Shown here piece by piece: positions 7,194 through 15,004 of a stretch of 30,883 nucleotides of DNA. The DNA comes from JBAXRT01 sp037131065. GTDB lineage: Bacteria; Bacteroidota; Bacteroidia; Bacteroidales; FEN-979. The stretch is from the NCBI GenBank assembly GCA_037131065.1, contig JBAXRT010000019.1, positions 1 to 30,883 of the forward strand. Reading direction: 5' to 3'. Within the stretch, counting starts at the first letter, position 1; every line of letters begins with the position of its first letter. Made by a program: the position numbers and the translations under genes. Below the pieces are notes generated by a model. The model searched no databases, was not told the DNA's origin, and saw only the letters and a list, made by a program, of their open reading frames with translations.

Positions 7194-7730
7194 ATGATGA
7201 CGGAATTCCTGAAGGGGCCCCGGATTGGCTTACGCGCGGTTGAACCGGCAGATATTGACCTGCTTTACCTCCTTGAGAATGACACTACAGTGTGGAAAGT
7301 GAGCAATACGCTCACACCGTTTTCCCGCTTTCAGATCGAGGAGTATGTGATGAATACCCAGAACGATATCTATGCTGCCAGGCAGTTAAGGCTGATGATC
7401 GACCTTTTGACCTCCGAGACGGGAGACAATACCATCGGGACGATTGATCTTTTTGATTTTGATCCTTTTCACCTGAGGGCAGGACTTGGTATACTTATCA
7501 GGGATGGTTTCAGGAACCAGGGATATGCAGGAGAGGCCATCGAGTTGATCAAAACGTTCTCATTTGAGAAATTGCGGCTGCACCAGCTGTTCTGTAATAT
7601 AGCCTCGGACAATATGAACAGCCTTCACCTTTTTGAAAAACACGGGTTTGTCCGTTGTGGTGTTAAGCTTGAATGGCTGAGGGTTGAGAACAAATGGACT
7701 GATGAATGGATGTTTCAATGCATTCCATAA
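7194..7730 (+). CDS. GNAT-family N-acetyltransferase (RimJ/RimL/SpeG-like)
   Basis: A 178-residue acetyl-CoA-dependent acetyltransferase. The acetyl-CoA-binding loop is RNQGYAGEAIELI (about residues 108-120), preceded by the strand LRAGLGILIRDG. The end, with LHLFEKHGFVRCG, is the usual GNAT C-terminal helix and strand. The opening LRAVEPADIDLLYLLENDT is typical of the RimJ/RimL type. The substrate could be a protein N-terminus, a polyamine or a small metabolite; the sequence does not decide. It sits between dapF and mltG, and its stop codon is followed immediately by the mltG ATG. Start is ATG at 7194, or the adjacent ATG at 7197. Confidence 0.85.
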   Translation: MMTEFLKGPRIGLRAVEPADIDLLYLLENDTTVWKVSNTLTPFSRFQIEEYVMNTQNDIYAARQLRLMIDLLTSETGDNTIGTIDLFDFDPFHLRAGLGILIRDGFRNQGYAGEAIELIKTFSFEKLRLHQLFCNIASDNMNSLHLFEKHGFVRCGVKLEWLRVENKWTDEWMFQCIP

Positions 7731-8810
7731 ATGAGTAGAATACTTACTCACAAAACCAGGCATTCCAGTTGCCGTACTTTCAGTGACCACATGCCGGTCA
7801 TTCTGATTGTGCTGATCCTGATGATTGTTTCAGCTGCACTTGTCAGATCCTATTTGTTCCTAAGCCACCACAACGTTAACCTTCACGGCAAAACCTCCAC
7901 CTACCTTTACATCCACACCGGTTCAAATTTTGATTCATTGAGAAAAGTCCTTTATACACCTGGTTACATAAGGGACATAAGGATGTTTGAATGGACAGCC
8001 CATCGAATGCACTTCGGTAAAACAATCAAGCCCGGCAGGTACCTTCTTATAGAGGGGATGACGAACCGGCAGTTGGTTAACATGCTTCGCGCCGGTCGGC
8101 AAGAGCCGGTTCATCTTATCATCAGTGGCGCAAGAACCAGGGAAGATCTGGCCGGAAAGATCGGCAGGCAACTGGAATCCGACTCCATGAAGTTTCTGCA
8201 GCTCATGAAGGACAATTCATTTTTAAAACGTTTCGGATTGACACCTGAAACAGTCTTTGCCTTGTTTATTCCCAATACTTACGACATATACTGGAACACT
8301 TCGGCTGCGGGATTCTTTTACCGGATGTACAAAGAGAACAAGCGTTTCTGGCATGGCATCAGGCAAAAAAGGGCGGATTCCCTGGGCTTATCTCCAATTG
8401 AGGTCATCACACTTGCATCAATCGTTGAGAAAGAGACCAATGCAAACATCGAAAAGCCTATAATCGCAGGAGTATACATAAACAGGCTGGGGAAAGGGAT
8501 CCCGTTACAGGCAGACCCGACGGTTATTTTTGCATGGAATGACTATACAATTAAAAGGGTACTTAACAAACATCTGGAAATAAAATCTCCATTTAACACG
8601 TATAAAAACTGCGGACTTCCGCCAGGTCCGATCTGCATTCCATCAATCTCCTCCATCGATGCGGTTCTTAATTATTCCAGGCATTCCTATTTCTATTTTT
8701 GTGCGAAAGAAGATCTCTCCGGAACTCATAATTTTGCCGTCACACTAGCTGAACACAACAGGAATGCGAAACGTTACCAGGAGGCATTAACCAAAATCAA
8801 CTTAAGGTGA
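7731..8810 (+). CDS. mltG: Endolytic murein transglycosylase MltG
   Basis: A 359-residue inner-membrane enzyme that cleaves nascent glycan strands, setting their length. One transmembrane helix (about residues 21-42) anchors a periplasmic domain. The YceG/MltG catalytic block LASIVEKETN contains the catalytic Glu, about E233. The conserved QADPTVIFAW and SPFNTYKNCGLPPGPI motifs follow. Length matches the family. It starts at the first base after the GNAT stop codon, and its TGA overlaps the next ATG (ATG at 8810), so coupling with both neighbours is likely. The E. coli catalytic residue lies in the same motif. Confidence 0.95.
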   Translation: MSRILTHKTRHSSCRTFSDHMPVILIVLILMIVSAALVRSYLFLSHHNVNLHGKTSTYLYIHTGSNFDSLRKVLYTPGYIRDIRMFEWTAHRMHFGKTIKPGRYLLIEGMTNRQLVNMLRAGRQEPVHLIISGARTREDLAGKIGRQLESDSMKFLQLMKDNSFLKRFGLTPETVFALFIPNTYDIYWNTSAAGFFYRMYKENKRFWHGIRQKRADSLGLSPIEVITLASIVEKETNANIEKPIIAGVYINRLGKGIPLQADPTVIFAWNDYTIKRVLNKHLEIKSPFNTYKNCGLPPGPICIPSISSIDAVLNYSRHSYFYFCAKEDLSGTHNFAVTLAEHNRNAKRYQEALTKINLR

Positions 8811-9751
8811 TGAAACGACTTAAAGGACAGGTTTTGTTTCTCACCTTTGCTCTATCCTGTTCGCTGTTTCTCCCTTTTCTAAGTTATGGGCAAAACATCG
8901 ATTCGTTAAAAAAAGATTCAGCAACAATTCACAAAGGTCGGCTGACAGGGGTTCTTACGGCCCAGGGTGCTTTATACATAGCATCCCTTGCGGGTTTGTA
9001 TTATGCTTGGTACAAGGATTATCCGCAATCCTCCTTCCATTTTTTCAATGACAACAAAGAATGGATGCAGATGGATAAGTTTGGTCATGCAACCAGCTCC
9101 TATTACTTCAGCCGAATATGTTATGAATCGTACAAGTGGTCCGGATTTTCAAATAGCACCTCTGCCTGGCTGGGAGGCGCGATTTCGTTTGCCTATATGC
9201 TTAATATAGAATTGCTCGATGCATTTTCTGCAGGATGGGGGTTCTCTCCGGGCGATTTAACGGCGAACACAATAGGATGCGCCATATTCGTTGTCCAACA
9301 GCTTACCTGGAAAGAGCAACGTTTTTTCATCAAATACTCCTATCATCCAACGCAGTATCCGCAGTACAGACCTGATCTTCTAGGAAATAATCTCATTCAG
9401 AAGATGGTTAAAGACTATAACGGGATGAGTTTCTGGCTGTCGGGCAACATTTCCTCATTCCTGCCTAAAAAATCGAAATTCCCGAAATGGCTGAATATTG
9501 CGTTTGGATACGGTGCTGAAGGTATGACGGGCGCCAGCGAAAATTCAACTGAGTTTCATGGAAAATCCATCCCGCCTTTCGTCAGGTACAGGAAATTTCT
9601 TCTTTCCATTGATGTTGACCTTACAAGAATCCCGACACGGTCAAAATTTCTCAAAGGCCTTTTCACAATCATCAGTTTTTTGAAAATTCCTGCCCCTGCC
9701 ATTGAATATAATACCCTTGGTCAATTTAAATTTCACCCATTCTATTTTTAA
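8810..9751 (+). CDS. DUF2279-family membrane-associated protein
   Basis: A 313-residue protein from the ATG at 8810, which overlaps the mltG stop; a GTG one codon earlier is possible. A signal peptide (about residues 1-28, ending LSYGQ) is followed by the DUF2279 core: a hydrophobic helix, then MDKFGHATSSYYFSRI (about 86-101) with the conserved Asp-Lys-x-Gly-His, and a second motif WGFSPGDLTANTIG (about 142-155). The last hundred residues look like membrane-associated strands ending FKFHPFYF, suggesting an outer-membrane location. The family has no established function. Coupling with mltG suggests an envelope role, which is inference. Confidence 0.75.
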   Translation: MKRLKGQVLFLTFALSCSLFLPFLSYGQNIDSLKKDSATIHKGRLTGVLTAQGALYIASLAGLYYAWYKDYPQSSFHFFNDNKEWMQMDKFGHATSSYYFSRICYESYKWSGFSNSTSAWLGGAISFAYMLNIELLDAFSAGWGFSPGDLTANTIGCAIFVVQQLTWKEQRFFIKYSYHPTQYPQYRPDLLGNNLIQKMVKDYNGMSFWLSGNISSFLPKKSKFPKWLNIAFGYGAEGMTGASENSTEFHGKSIPPFVRYRKFLLSIDVDLTRIPTRSKFLKGLFTIISFLKIPAPAIEYNTLGQFKFHPFYF

Positions 9752-9783
9752 ATTTTCATTAACTTTACTGTTCTTTCTTTAAC

Positions 9784-10134
9784 ATGTCGGAACCTATGGA
9801 AGAGAAGACCAAAATGAATCCTTTTCCGGAGAATCTGCCAAATGCAAATCTCATACTTGTGCTTGGTATTTTATCCATTGCATTTTGCTGGTGGCACTTC
9901 ATCTCTGTCGTTGGAATTGCCCTGGGTATCGTCACACTTATCCTTGCACGTAAAGAGATGGCCCTCTACAGGGAATCACCTGGCAGGTTCACTGTCATAT
10001 CGTTCAACAACGTTAAAGCAGGGCGTATCTGTGCTACTATTGGCCTTGTTATTTCGCTCCTTGTATTCATCTTGGTTATTCTTATTTTTTTAGGCATTTT
10101 AGTAACCCTGCCTTTCTGGGGAATGATCAGTTAA
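9784..10134 (+). CDS. Small membrane protein related to the CCC-motif/DUF4190 group
   Basis: A 116-residue protein with two or three hydrophobic helices (about residues 24-55 and 82-112). The stretch LPNANLILVLGILSIAF, followed by Cys-Trp-Trp, aligns by eye with Bacteroidota CCC-motif membrane proteins, in which this point carries three consecutive cysteines. Here only one cysteine remains. The second half has NNVKAGRICATIGLVIS, also typical of that group. Function is unknown. It lies 32 bases after the DUF2279 gene and two bases before nnrDE. Confidence 0.65.
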   Translation: MSEPMEEKTKMNPFPENLPNANLILVLGILSIAFCWWHFISVVGIALGIVTLILARKEMALYRESPGRFTVISFNNVKAGRICATIGLVISLLVFILVILIFLGILVTLPFWGMIS

Positions 10135-10136
10135 TC

Positions 10137-11660
10137 ATGAAGATATTACCAGCAGAAAAAATCCGTGAGGCTGATGCCTACACCATCAGACACGAGCCGA
10201 TCCCGGATATCGATTTGATGGAAAGGGCAGCCACTGAATGTTTCTACTGGTGTATCGCTCAAATTCCGCATGAAAAAAAGATCTATGTAGTATGCGGAAC
10301 CGGGAACAACGGCGGCGACGGCTTCGTGATCGCAAGGCTTTTACTGCTGAAGGGATATTCCGTTACAGCAATCCTGGCCGGTTCTCCTGATAAATTATCT
10401 CCCGGCTGCCAAACAAATTACCGGCGTTTCAGCGATCTTTCAGGTGCTGACCTCCGGATTCTCAGTGAGGGAAGAGAGCCATTCCCGGAGATTTCCGACC
10501 AGGATATCATCATTGATGCCATTTTCGGAAGCGGGCTCACAAAACCAGCCGGGGGCCATTCAGCAGACATCATCAGGTGGATAAACCGAAGCAATGCCAC
10601 CATCATATCGATAGACCTCCCTTCGGGCCTTTTCTGTGACAGGACTAGTATTCAAGATTCAACGCCTGCCATTGTAGAGGCTGATAATACACTTACTTTC
10701 GCCCCGGCCAAGATGGCCCTGTTTTTCCAGGAGAATGACATTTATCTGGGTGAATGGAAACTCCTGGATATCGGCATCATGGAGGAGTTCATTCAAAGTG
10801 TTGATGTAAAGAACTTTTATCTTGAGGAACGGGATATCCTGATGATCCTCAAAAAGAGGAACAAGTTTGCACATAAAGGGACCTTCGGCCATTCACTTCT
10901 TATGTGCGGTTCATCAGGAAAAATAGGGGCAGCGGTGCTTGCCAGCCGCGCCGCTCTCAGGGCGGGAGCCGGGCTTGTTACGGCGAGGATCCCGTCCTGC
11001 GGAGTCAACATTCTCCCGACCTCTGTGCCGGAGGCAATGACCTCATGTGATCCCGCTGACGATATGCTTTCTACAATTCCTGATCTTTCTCCTTATACTT
11101 CCATTGGTATCGGTCCCGGGATCGGAACAAACCCGAAAACAGCAGCAGTCCTGAAACTTCTCATCCAGGATTCAGGAATCCCTCTTGTCTTTTATGCTGA
11201 TGCCATCAATATCCTGTCAGAAAACAAAACATGGCTTGGTTTTTTAACCCCGGGTTCCATTTTTACTCCTCATCCGAAGGAGTTTGAGCGGCTGGCGGGT
11301 AAAAGCACCGACCAGTTTGACAGGAACAGGATTCAGCGTGAATTCTCCGTCAGGCACCAATGTTATTTGATCCTGAAGGGGGCTTTTTCCAGCATCACCA
11401 CCCCATCCGGCCAATGCTATTTCAATACTACCGGCAACCCGGGCATGGCTACAGGTGGCAGCGGCGATGTACTTACCGGAATCATTACCGGGCTCAAAGC
11501 CCGGGGCTATGATTCACTGGAGGCCAGCCTGCTGGCGGTTTACATTCACGGACTTGCCGGCGACATCGCACTGGCCAGGGAGGGTTCTGAATCTTTAATC
11601 GCAGGCGATATCATCACTCATTTAGGAACAGCATTTCAGTCACTCTATGGAAAACTTTGA
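10137..11660 (+). CDS. nnr: Bifunctional NAD(P)H-hydrate repair enzyme (epimerase plus dehydratase)
   Basis: A 507-residue cytoplasmic metabolite-repair enzyme. The N-terminal YjeF-N domain (about residues 1-220) epimerises R- to S-NAD(P)HX and carries GTGNNGGDGFVIAR (54-67). The C-terminal ribokinase-like domain (about 235-505) dehydrates S-NAD(P)HX using ADP. Its motifs are HKGTFGH (246-252), IGPGIGTNPKT, HPKE (379-382) and MATGGSGDVLTG, with the catalytic D444. This two-domain fusion is standard in bacteria. Its last 14 bases overlap the HD-domain gene. All key motifs are intact. Confidence 0.96.
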   Translation: MKILPAEKIREADAYTIRHEPIPDIDLMERAATECFYWCIAQIPHEKKIYVVCGTGNNGGDGFVIARLLLLKGYSVTAILAGSPDKLSPGCQTNYRRFSDLSGADLRILSEGREPFPEISDQDIIIDAIFGSGLTKPAGGHSADIIRWINRSNATIISIDLPSGLFCDRTSIQDSTPAIVEADNTLTFAPAKMALFFQENDIYLGEWKLLDIGIMEEFIQSVDVKNFYLEERDILMILKKRNKFAHKGTFGHSLLMCGSSGKIGAAVLASRAALRAGAGLVTARIPSCGVNILPTSVPEAMTSCDPADDMLSTIPDLSPYTSIGIGPGIGTNPKTAAVLKLLIQDSGIPLVFYADAINILSENKTWLGFLTPGSIFTPHPKEFERLAGKSTDQFDRNRIQREFSVRHQCYLILKGAFSSITTPSGQCYFNTTGNPGMATGGSGDVLTGIITGLKARGYDSLEASLLAVYIHGLAGDIALAREGSESLIAGDIITHLGTAFQSLYGKL

Positions 11661-12231
11661 AAAGGACCTCCTTGTAAACATGGTCATTGCACTATACGTG
11701 CAGAAAGCAACTGCTCTCCGGGGCATAAAGCGTTATGTGGGCGGGAACCAGTTCCGTCATGCCCTGAGCACCTATGCAATCCTGATCGATTATCATATTG
11801 TTGACCCGGTGTTGCTTAAAGCATCGGTGATTCATGATATTTTTGAAGATGTAAAATGCATCTCCTATGACGAAGTCCGCTCGATTGACAGCGACGGTAG
11901 CAAGGTCCTGGAACTCGTACTCGAGGTGACGAGGAAAAAAACAGAGACCAAGGATGATTTCCTGAAGCGGATCCTCGATCAAGGATCCATCAATGCAAAA
12001 ATCCTCAAATGTGCTGACAGGATCAGTAATCTTACCGATCTACACCCCGATATCTTCGATAAGGAGTTTATCAAAACCTATATTTCAGAGACAAAAAAAT
12101 GGGTTATTCCGATGGCTGAAGAGGTAAACAAAGACATGCTCTTTGAATTACAGGACCTGATCCACAGGAGGGAATCAAATCTCAAGTTCTCGGCATCCAT
12201 CTGGCCCATGAAAAGAAAGAACGGGGATTAA
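11647..12231 (+). CDS. Stand-alone HD phosphohydrolase, RelA/SpoT-hydrolase-like
   Basis: A 194-residue cytoplasmic metal-dependent phosphohydrolase. The HD ligands can be placed: H38 in FRHAL, H63-D64 in VIHDIFEDV, with E67-D68 just after, and D124 in KCADRISNL. The HD plus ED plus late-Asp arrangement is that of the (p)ppGpp hydrolase domain of RelA/SpoT and of small alarmone hydrolases. There is no synthetase, TGS or ACT domain. Its length is about that of a single-domain alarmone hydrolase. The start overlaps nnr by 14 bases, and its TAA overlaps the convergent parE TAA in a shared TTAA. Alarmone hydrolysis is plausible but not proven; another nucleotide substrate is possible. Confidence 0.72.
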   Translation: MENFEKDLLVNMVIALYVQKATALRGIKRYVGGNQFRHALSTYAILIDYHIVDPVLLKASVIHDIFEDVKCISYDEVRSIDSDGSKVLELVLEVTRKKTETKDDFLKRILDQGSINAKILKCADRISNLTDLHPDIFDKEFIKTYISETKKWVIPMAEEVNKDMLFELQDLIHRRESNLKFSASIWPMKRKNGD

Positions 12232-14084
12232 GCGACCACCTCTTCCTTTACAATATCAGCTTCCACCTTCAGGTTATCGATGATAAAATTCTGCCGCTCG
12301 GGGGTGTTCTTCCCCATATAGAAGGTCAGGACCTCTAGAATCGAGGAATCCTTGGAAAGGATTACGGGATCCAGGCGCGTATTGTTTCCGATGAAATGTT
12401 TGAATTCGTCCGGTGAAATTTCGCCTAATCCCTTAAACCTGGTAATTTCAGGATTTGCACCAAGTTTTTCCATTGCTGCTTTTTTCTCTTCGGGAGAGTA
12501 GCAATAGATGGTTTTCTGCTTGTTGCGCACCCTGAACAACGGGGTCTGGAGAATATACAGATGTCCGTTCCTTACAAGGTCAGGATAGAACTGGAGGAAG
12601 AAGGTAAGGAGCAAGAGGCGTATGTGCATGCCGTCAACGTCGGCATCGGTGGCTACCACCACATAATTATACCTCAAATTTTCGAGTCCCTCTTCAATAT
12701 TGAGGGCTGCCTGAAGCAGATTGAACTCTTCGTTCTCATAAACAACCCGCTTGCTGAGGCCAAAGCAGTTGAGTGGTTTCCCTTTCAGGCTGAACACCGC
12801 CTGGGTGTTAACATCCCTGGCTTTTGTAATAGAGCCGCTGGCTGAATCTCCCTCGGTAATAAAGATCGTGGATTCGAACTTACGGTCGTCATGGTTGTTA
12901 TAATGGATGCGGCAGTCCCTCAGCTTTTTATTATGAAGGCTCACCTTTTTGACACTCTCCTTGGCAATCTTCTTGATGTTGGCCCACTCTTTTCTCTCCT
13001 TTTCCGACTGGAGTATCTTTCTCAGCAGCGCTTCTGCGGTATCGGGATTCATATGAAGGTAGTTGTCAAGATGCTTCTTGATACTGTCCATAATGAAATT
13101 CCTGATTGTTGGACCATCCGGTTCAACATGAAGGGAGCCCAGTTTTGTCTTTGTCTGGGATTCGAAAACAGGATCCTGTACCTTGATACTCAGGGTGGCA
13201 ATGAGTGATGCCTTGATATCATTTGTATCAAAATCCTTCTTGTAAAACTCCCGGATGGTTTTAACGAGCGCTTCCCTGAAAGCAGCCTGGTGAGTCCCCC
13301 CCTGTGTGGTATGCTGGCCATTGACGAAGGAATAGTATTCCTCCCCATACATTTCACAGTGGGTAAAAGCAAATTCCAATTCCCCGTCGCGTATGTGGAT
13401 GATCGGATAGAGCACCGGGGTGTCGATATAGCTGTTCAAAAGATCAAGCAATCCGTTCTGGGAATGGAACCTTACCCCATTGAAGATGATGGTGAGCCCG
13501 GTATTGAGGAAGGCATAGTTCCAAAGCATTTTTTCCACATATTCGGGGATATAGTGGTATTTTCCAAAGACCTCCTCATCGGGAGTAAACGTAACAATGG
13601 TGCCAGGCCTAAGTTCACTTGGTTTTTCTTTTTCCGAGTTTGACTTCTCTCCTTTCTGAAAAGTAACGGTCTTTGTAATTCCTTCGCGGATCGCCTGTAC
13701 CTTGAAGAAGGAAGATAGTCCGTTCACGGCTTTTGCTCCTACCCCGTTAAGTCCCACGGCCTTTTTAAAGACCTTAGAGTCGTATTTCGCTCCGGTGTTT
13801 ATTTTGGAAACGCATTCCTCCATTTTTCCCAGGGGGATGCCGCGACCATAGTCCCTGACGCAAACCTGCTGTTCCTTGATCGTGATCTCAATGGTTTTTC
13901 CATACCCCATAACGAACTCATCGATCGAGTTATCCATGATCTCCTTGATCAGGACATAGATCCCGTCGTCGGGTGATGATCCGTCGCCCAGTTTTCCAAT
14001 GTACATCCCGGGCCGCAGCCGGATATGTTCCCTCCATTCGAGCGAACGTATGCTCTCCTCGTTATAAGCCTCTTCCTTGATCAT
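12228..14084 (-). CDS. parE: DNA topoisomerase IV subunit B (ParE)
   Basis: The 618-residue ATPase subunit of the chromosome-decatenating type IIA topoisomerase. The ATP-binding domain has the N-box DNSIDEF (51-57), GRGIPLGKM (80-88) and the lid GLNGVGAKAVNG (111-122). The TOPRIM domain has EGDSASGS (411-418, where most GyrB have EGDSAGGS) and ATDADVDGMHIR (478-489). The short length, EGDSASG and MYIGKLGDGSSPDDG near the start are typical of Bacteroidota ParE rather than GyrB. I chose the ATG at 14084; a TTG at 14141 would add 19 residues beyond the conserved start and lies upstream of the promoter box. parC is not next to it: the downstream neighbour is the convergent HD gene. Confidence 0.92.
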   Translation of the reverse strand: MIKEEAYNEESIRSLEWREHIRLRPGMYIGKLGDGSSPDDGIYVLIKEIMDNSIDEFVMGYGKTIEITIKEQQVCVRDYGRGIPLGKMEECVSKINTGAKYDSKVFKKAVGLNGVGAKAVNGLSSFFKVQAIREGITKTVTFQKGEKSNSEKEKPSELRPGTIVTFTPDEEVFGKYHYIPEYVEKMLWNYAFLNTGLTIIFNGVRFHSQNGLLDLLNSYIDTPVLYPIIHIRDGELEFAFTHCEMYGEEYYSFVNGQHTTQGGTHQAAFREALVKTIREFYKKDFDTNDIKASLIATLSIKVQDPVFESQTKTKLGSLHVEPDGPTIRNFIMDSIKKHLDNYLHMNPDTAEALLRKILQSEKERKEWANIKKIAKESVKKVSLHNKKLRDCRIHYNNHDDRKFESTIFITEGDSASGSITKARDVNTQAVFSLKGKPLNCFGLSKRVVYENEEFNLLQAALNIEEGLENLRYNYVVVATDADVDGMHIRLLLLTFFLQFYPDLVRNGHLYILQTPLFRVRNKQKTIYCYSPEEKKAAMEKLGANPEITRFKGLGEISPDEFKHFIGNNTRLDPVILSKDSSILEVLTFYMGKNTPERQNFIIDNLKVEADIVKEEVVA

Positions 14085-14101
14085 TTTGAATTTTACCCGC
14101 G

Positions 14102-14109
14102 CAAAGATA
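14102..14109 (-). promoter_or_regulatory. -7 promoter element for parE
   Basis: The minus strand reads TATCTTTG, matching TAnnTTTG, 17 bases before the ATG at 14084. A TTG start at 14141 would lie upstream of it, so the element also argues for the shorter protein. The -33 region has no obvious match. Confidence 0.5.
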
Positions 14110-14224
14110 ACCGAAACCGGCAGCCAGCCTTCACTAAACAAATAAAGTTTTAATCAAATTATTCACAGTATAAAAGAAATCCGTTACTTTGTCTTGACCA
14201 ATCACATCTAACATTCAGCTATAC

Positions 14225-15004
14225 ATGGAACTTGTTGTAATGGAATTCAAGGACATGATCGGGTGGATCACCCTGAATCATGATACCAAGCGCAATGCAT
14301 TAAGTATCGATCTCCTTAACCAGATCCTCGAGGCACTCCATTTCATGGAACGGGCGAAGGCCCGCGTTGTCATCATCCGGGCAAACAAAGGGGCCAAAGT
14401 ATGGTCAGCCGGTTTCAATGTGGATGAGTTGCCCAGGGATGGGTCAGATCCTCTTGCCTACGACAACCCCCTCCAGAAGGTAATCAGGGCGATCATGAAA
14501 ATGCCTGCACCCGTGATTGCGATGGCAGAAGGCAGCATCTGGGGTGGCGCCTGCAACGTGGCTTTTGTGTGCGACATTGTGATCGGGACACCCGATACCT
14601 GCCTTGCCATCACTCCGGCCAAGATCGGGGTGCCTTACAACACATCCGGCATACTCCAGTTTCTTGATATCATCGGATCCCACACGGCAAAAGAGATGTT
14701 TTTCACTGCGGAGCCCATTTCTGCAGAGAGGGCCTTGCAGATGGGAATCATCAACCATATTGTTCCTGCAGAAGAGCTTGTTGACTTCACGATCAGGCTC
14801 GCAAACAAGATCATAGCCAACTCGCCCCTAAGCATCCAGGTGATCAAGGAGCAGCTGAATATACTCGGAAATGCAGTCCCTCTCTCGCCGCAAACTTTTG
14901 AGCATATCGATATGCTTCGCAGGATCGCCGGCAACAGCAATGATTACATGGAGGGGATCAAGGCATTTTATGAGAAAAGAAAACCCTTGTTCAGGGGAGA
15001 GTAG
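14225..15004 (+). CDS. scpB: Methylmalonyl-CoA decarboxylase-like enoyl-CoA hydratase/isomerase family protein
   Basis: A 259-residue crotonase-fold enzyme closely resembling E. coli methylmalonyl-CoA decarboxylase (YgfG/ScpB) along its whole length. Shared features include the DPLAYDNPL segment, GSIWGGA (oxyanion hole), IGVPYNTSGI with Tyr at 138, and EKRKP near the end. The family member converts methylmalonyl-CoA to propionyl-CoA. Two positions differ from the E. coli enzyme as I recall it: the His after SAG is Phe (F64), and the Glu after WGGAF is Asn (N111). Decarboxylase activity is therefore likely but not assured. It stands alone, with its 3' end overlapping the convergent flippase gene by 14 bases. 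No mutase or CoA-transferase gene is nearby. Confidence 0.78.
   Translation: MELVVMEFKDMIGWITLNHDTKRNALSIDLLNQILEALHFMERAKARVVIIRANKGAKVWSAGFNVDELPRDGSDPLAYDNPLQKVIRAIMKMPAPVIAMAEGSIWGGACNVAFVCDIVIGTPDTCLAITPAKIGVPYNTSGILQFLDIIGSHTAKEMFFTAEPISAERALQMGIINHIVPAEELVDFTIRLANKIIANSPLSIQVIKEQLNILGNAVPLSPQTFEHIDMLRRIAGNSNDYMEGIKAFYEKRKPLFRGE

Noticed and set aside
12228..14084. GyrB instead of ParE
   Set aside because: The short length, the EGDSASG motif and the N-terminal MYIGKLGDGSSPDDG fit Bacteroidota ParE; GyrB usually has EGDSAGG.
14085..14141. TTG start adding 19 residues to ParE
   Set aside because: It lies upstream of the -7 box at 14102-14109, and the family begins at the ATG at 14084.
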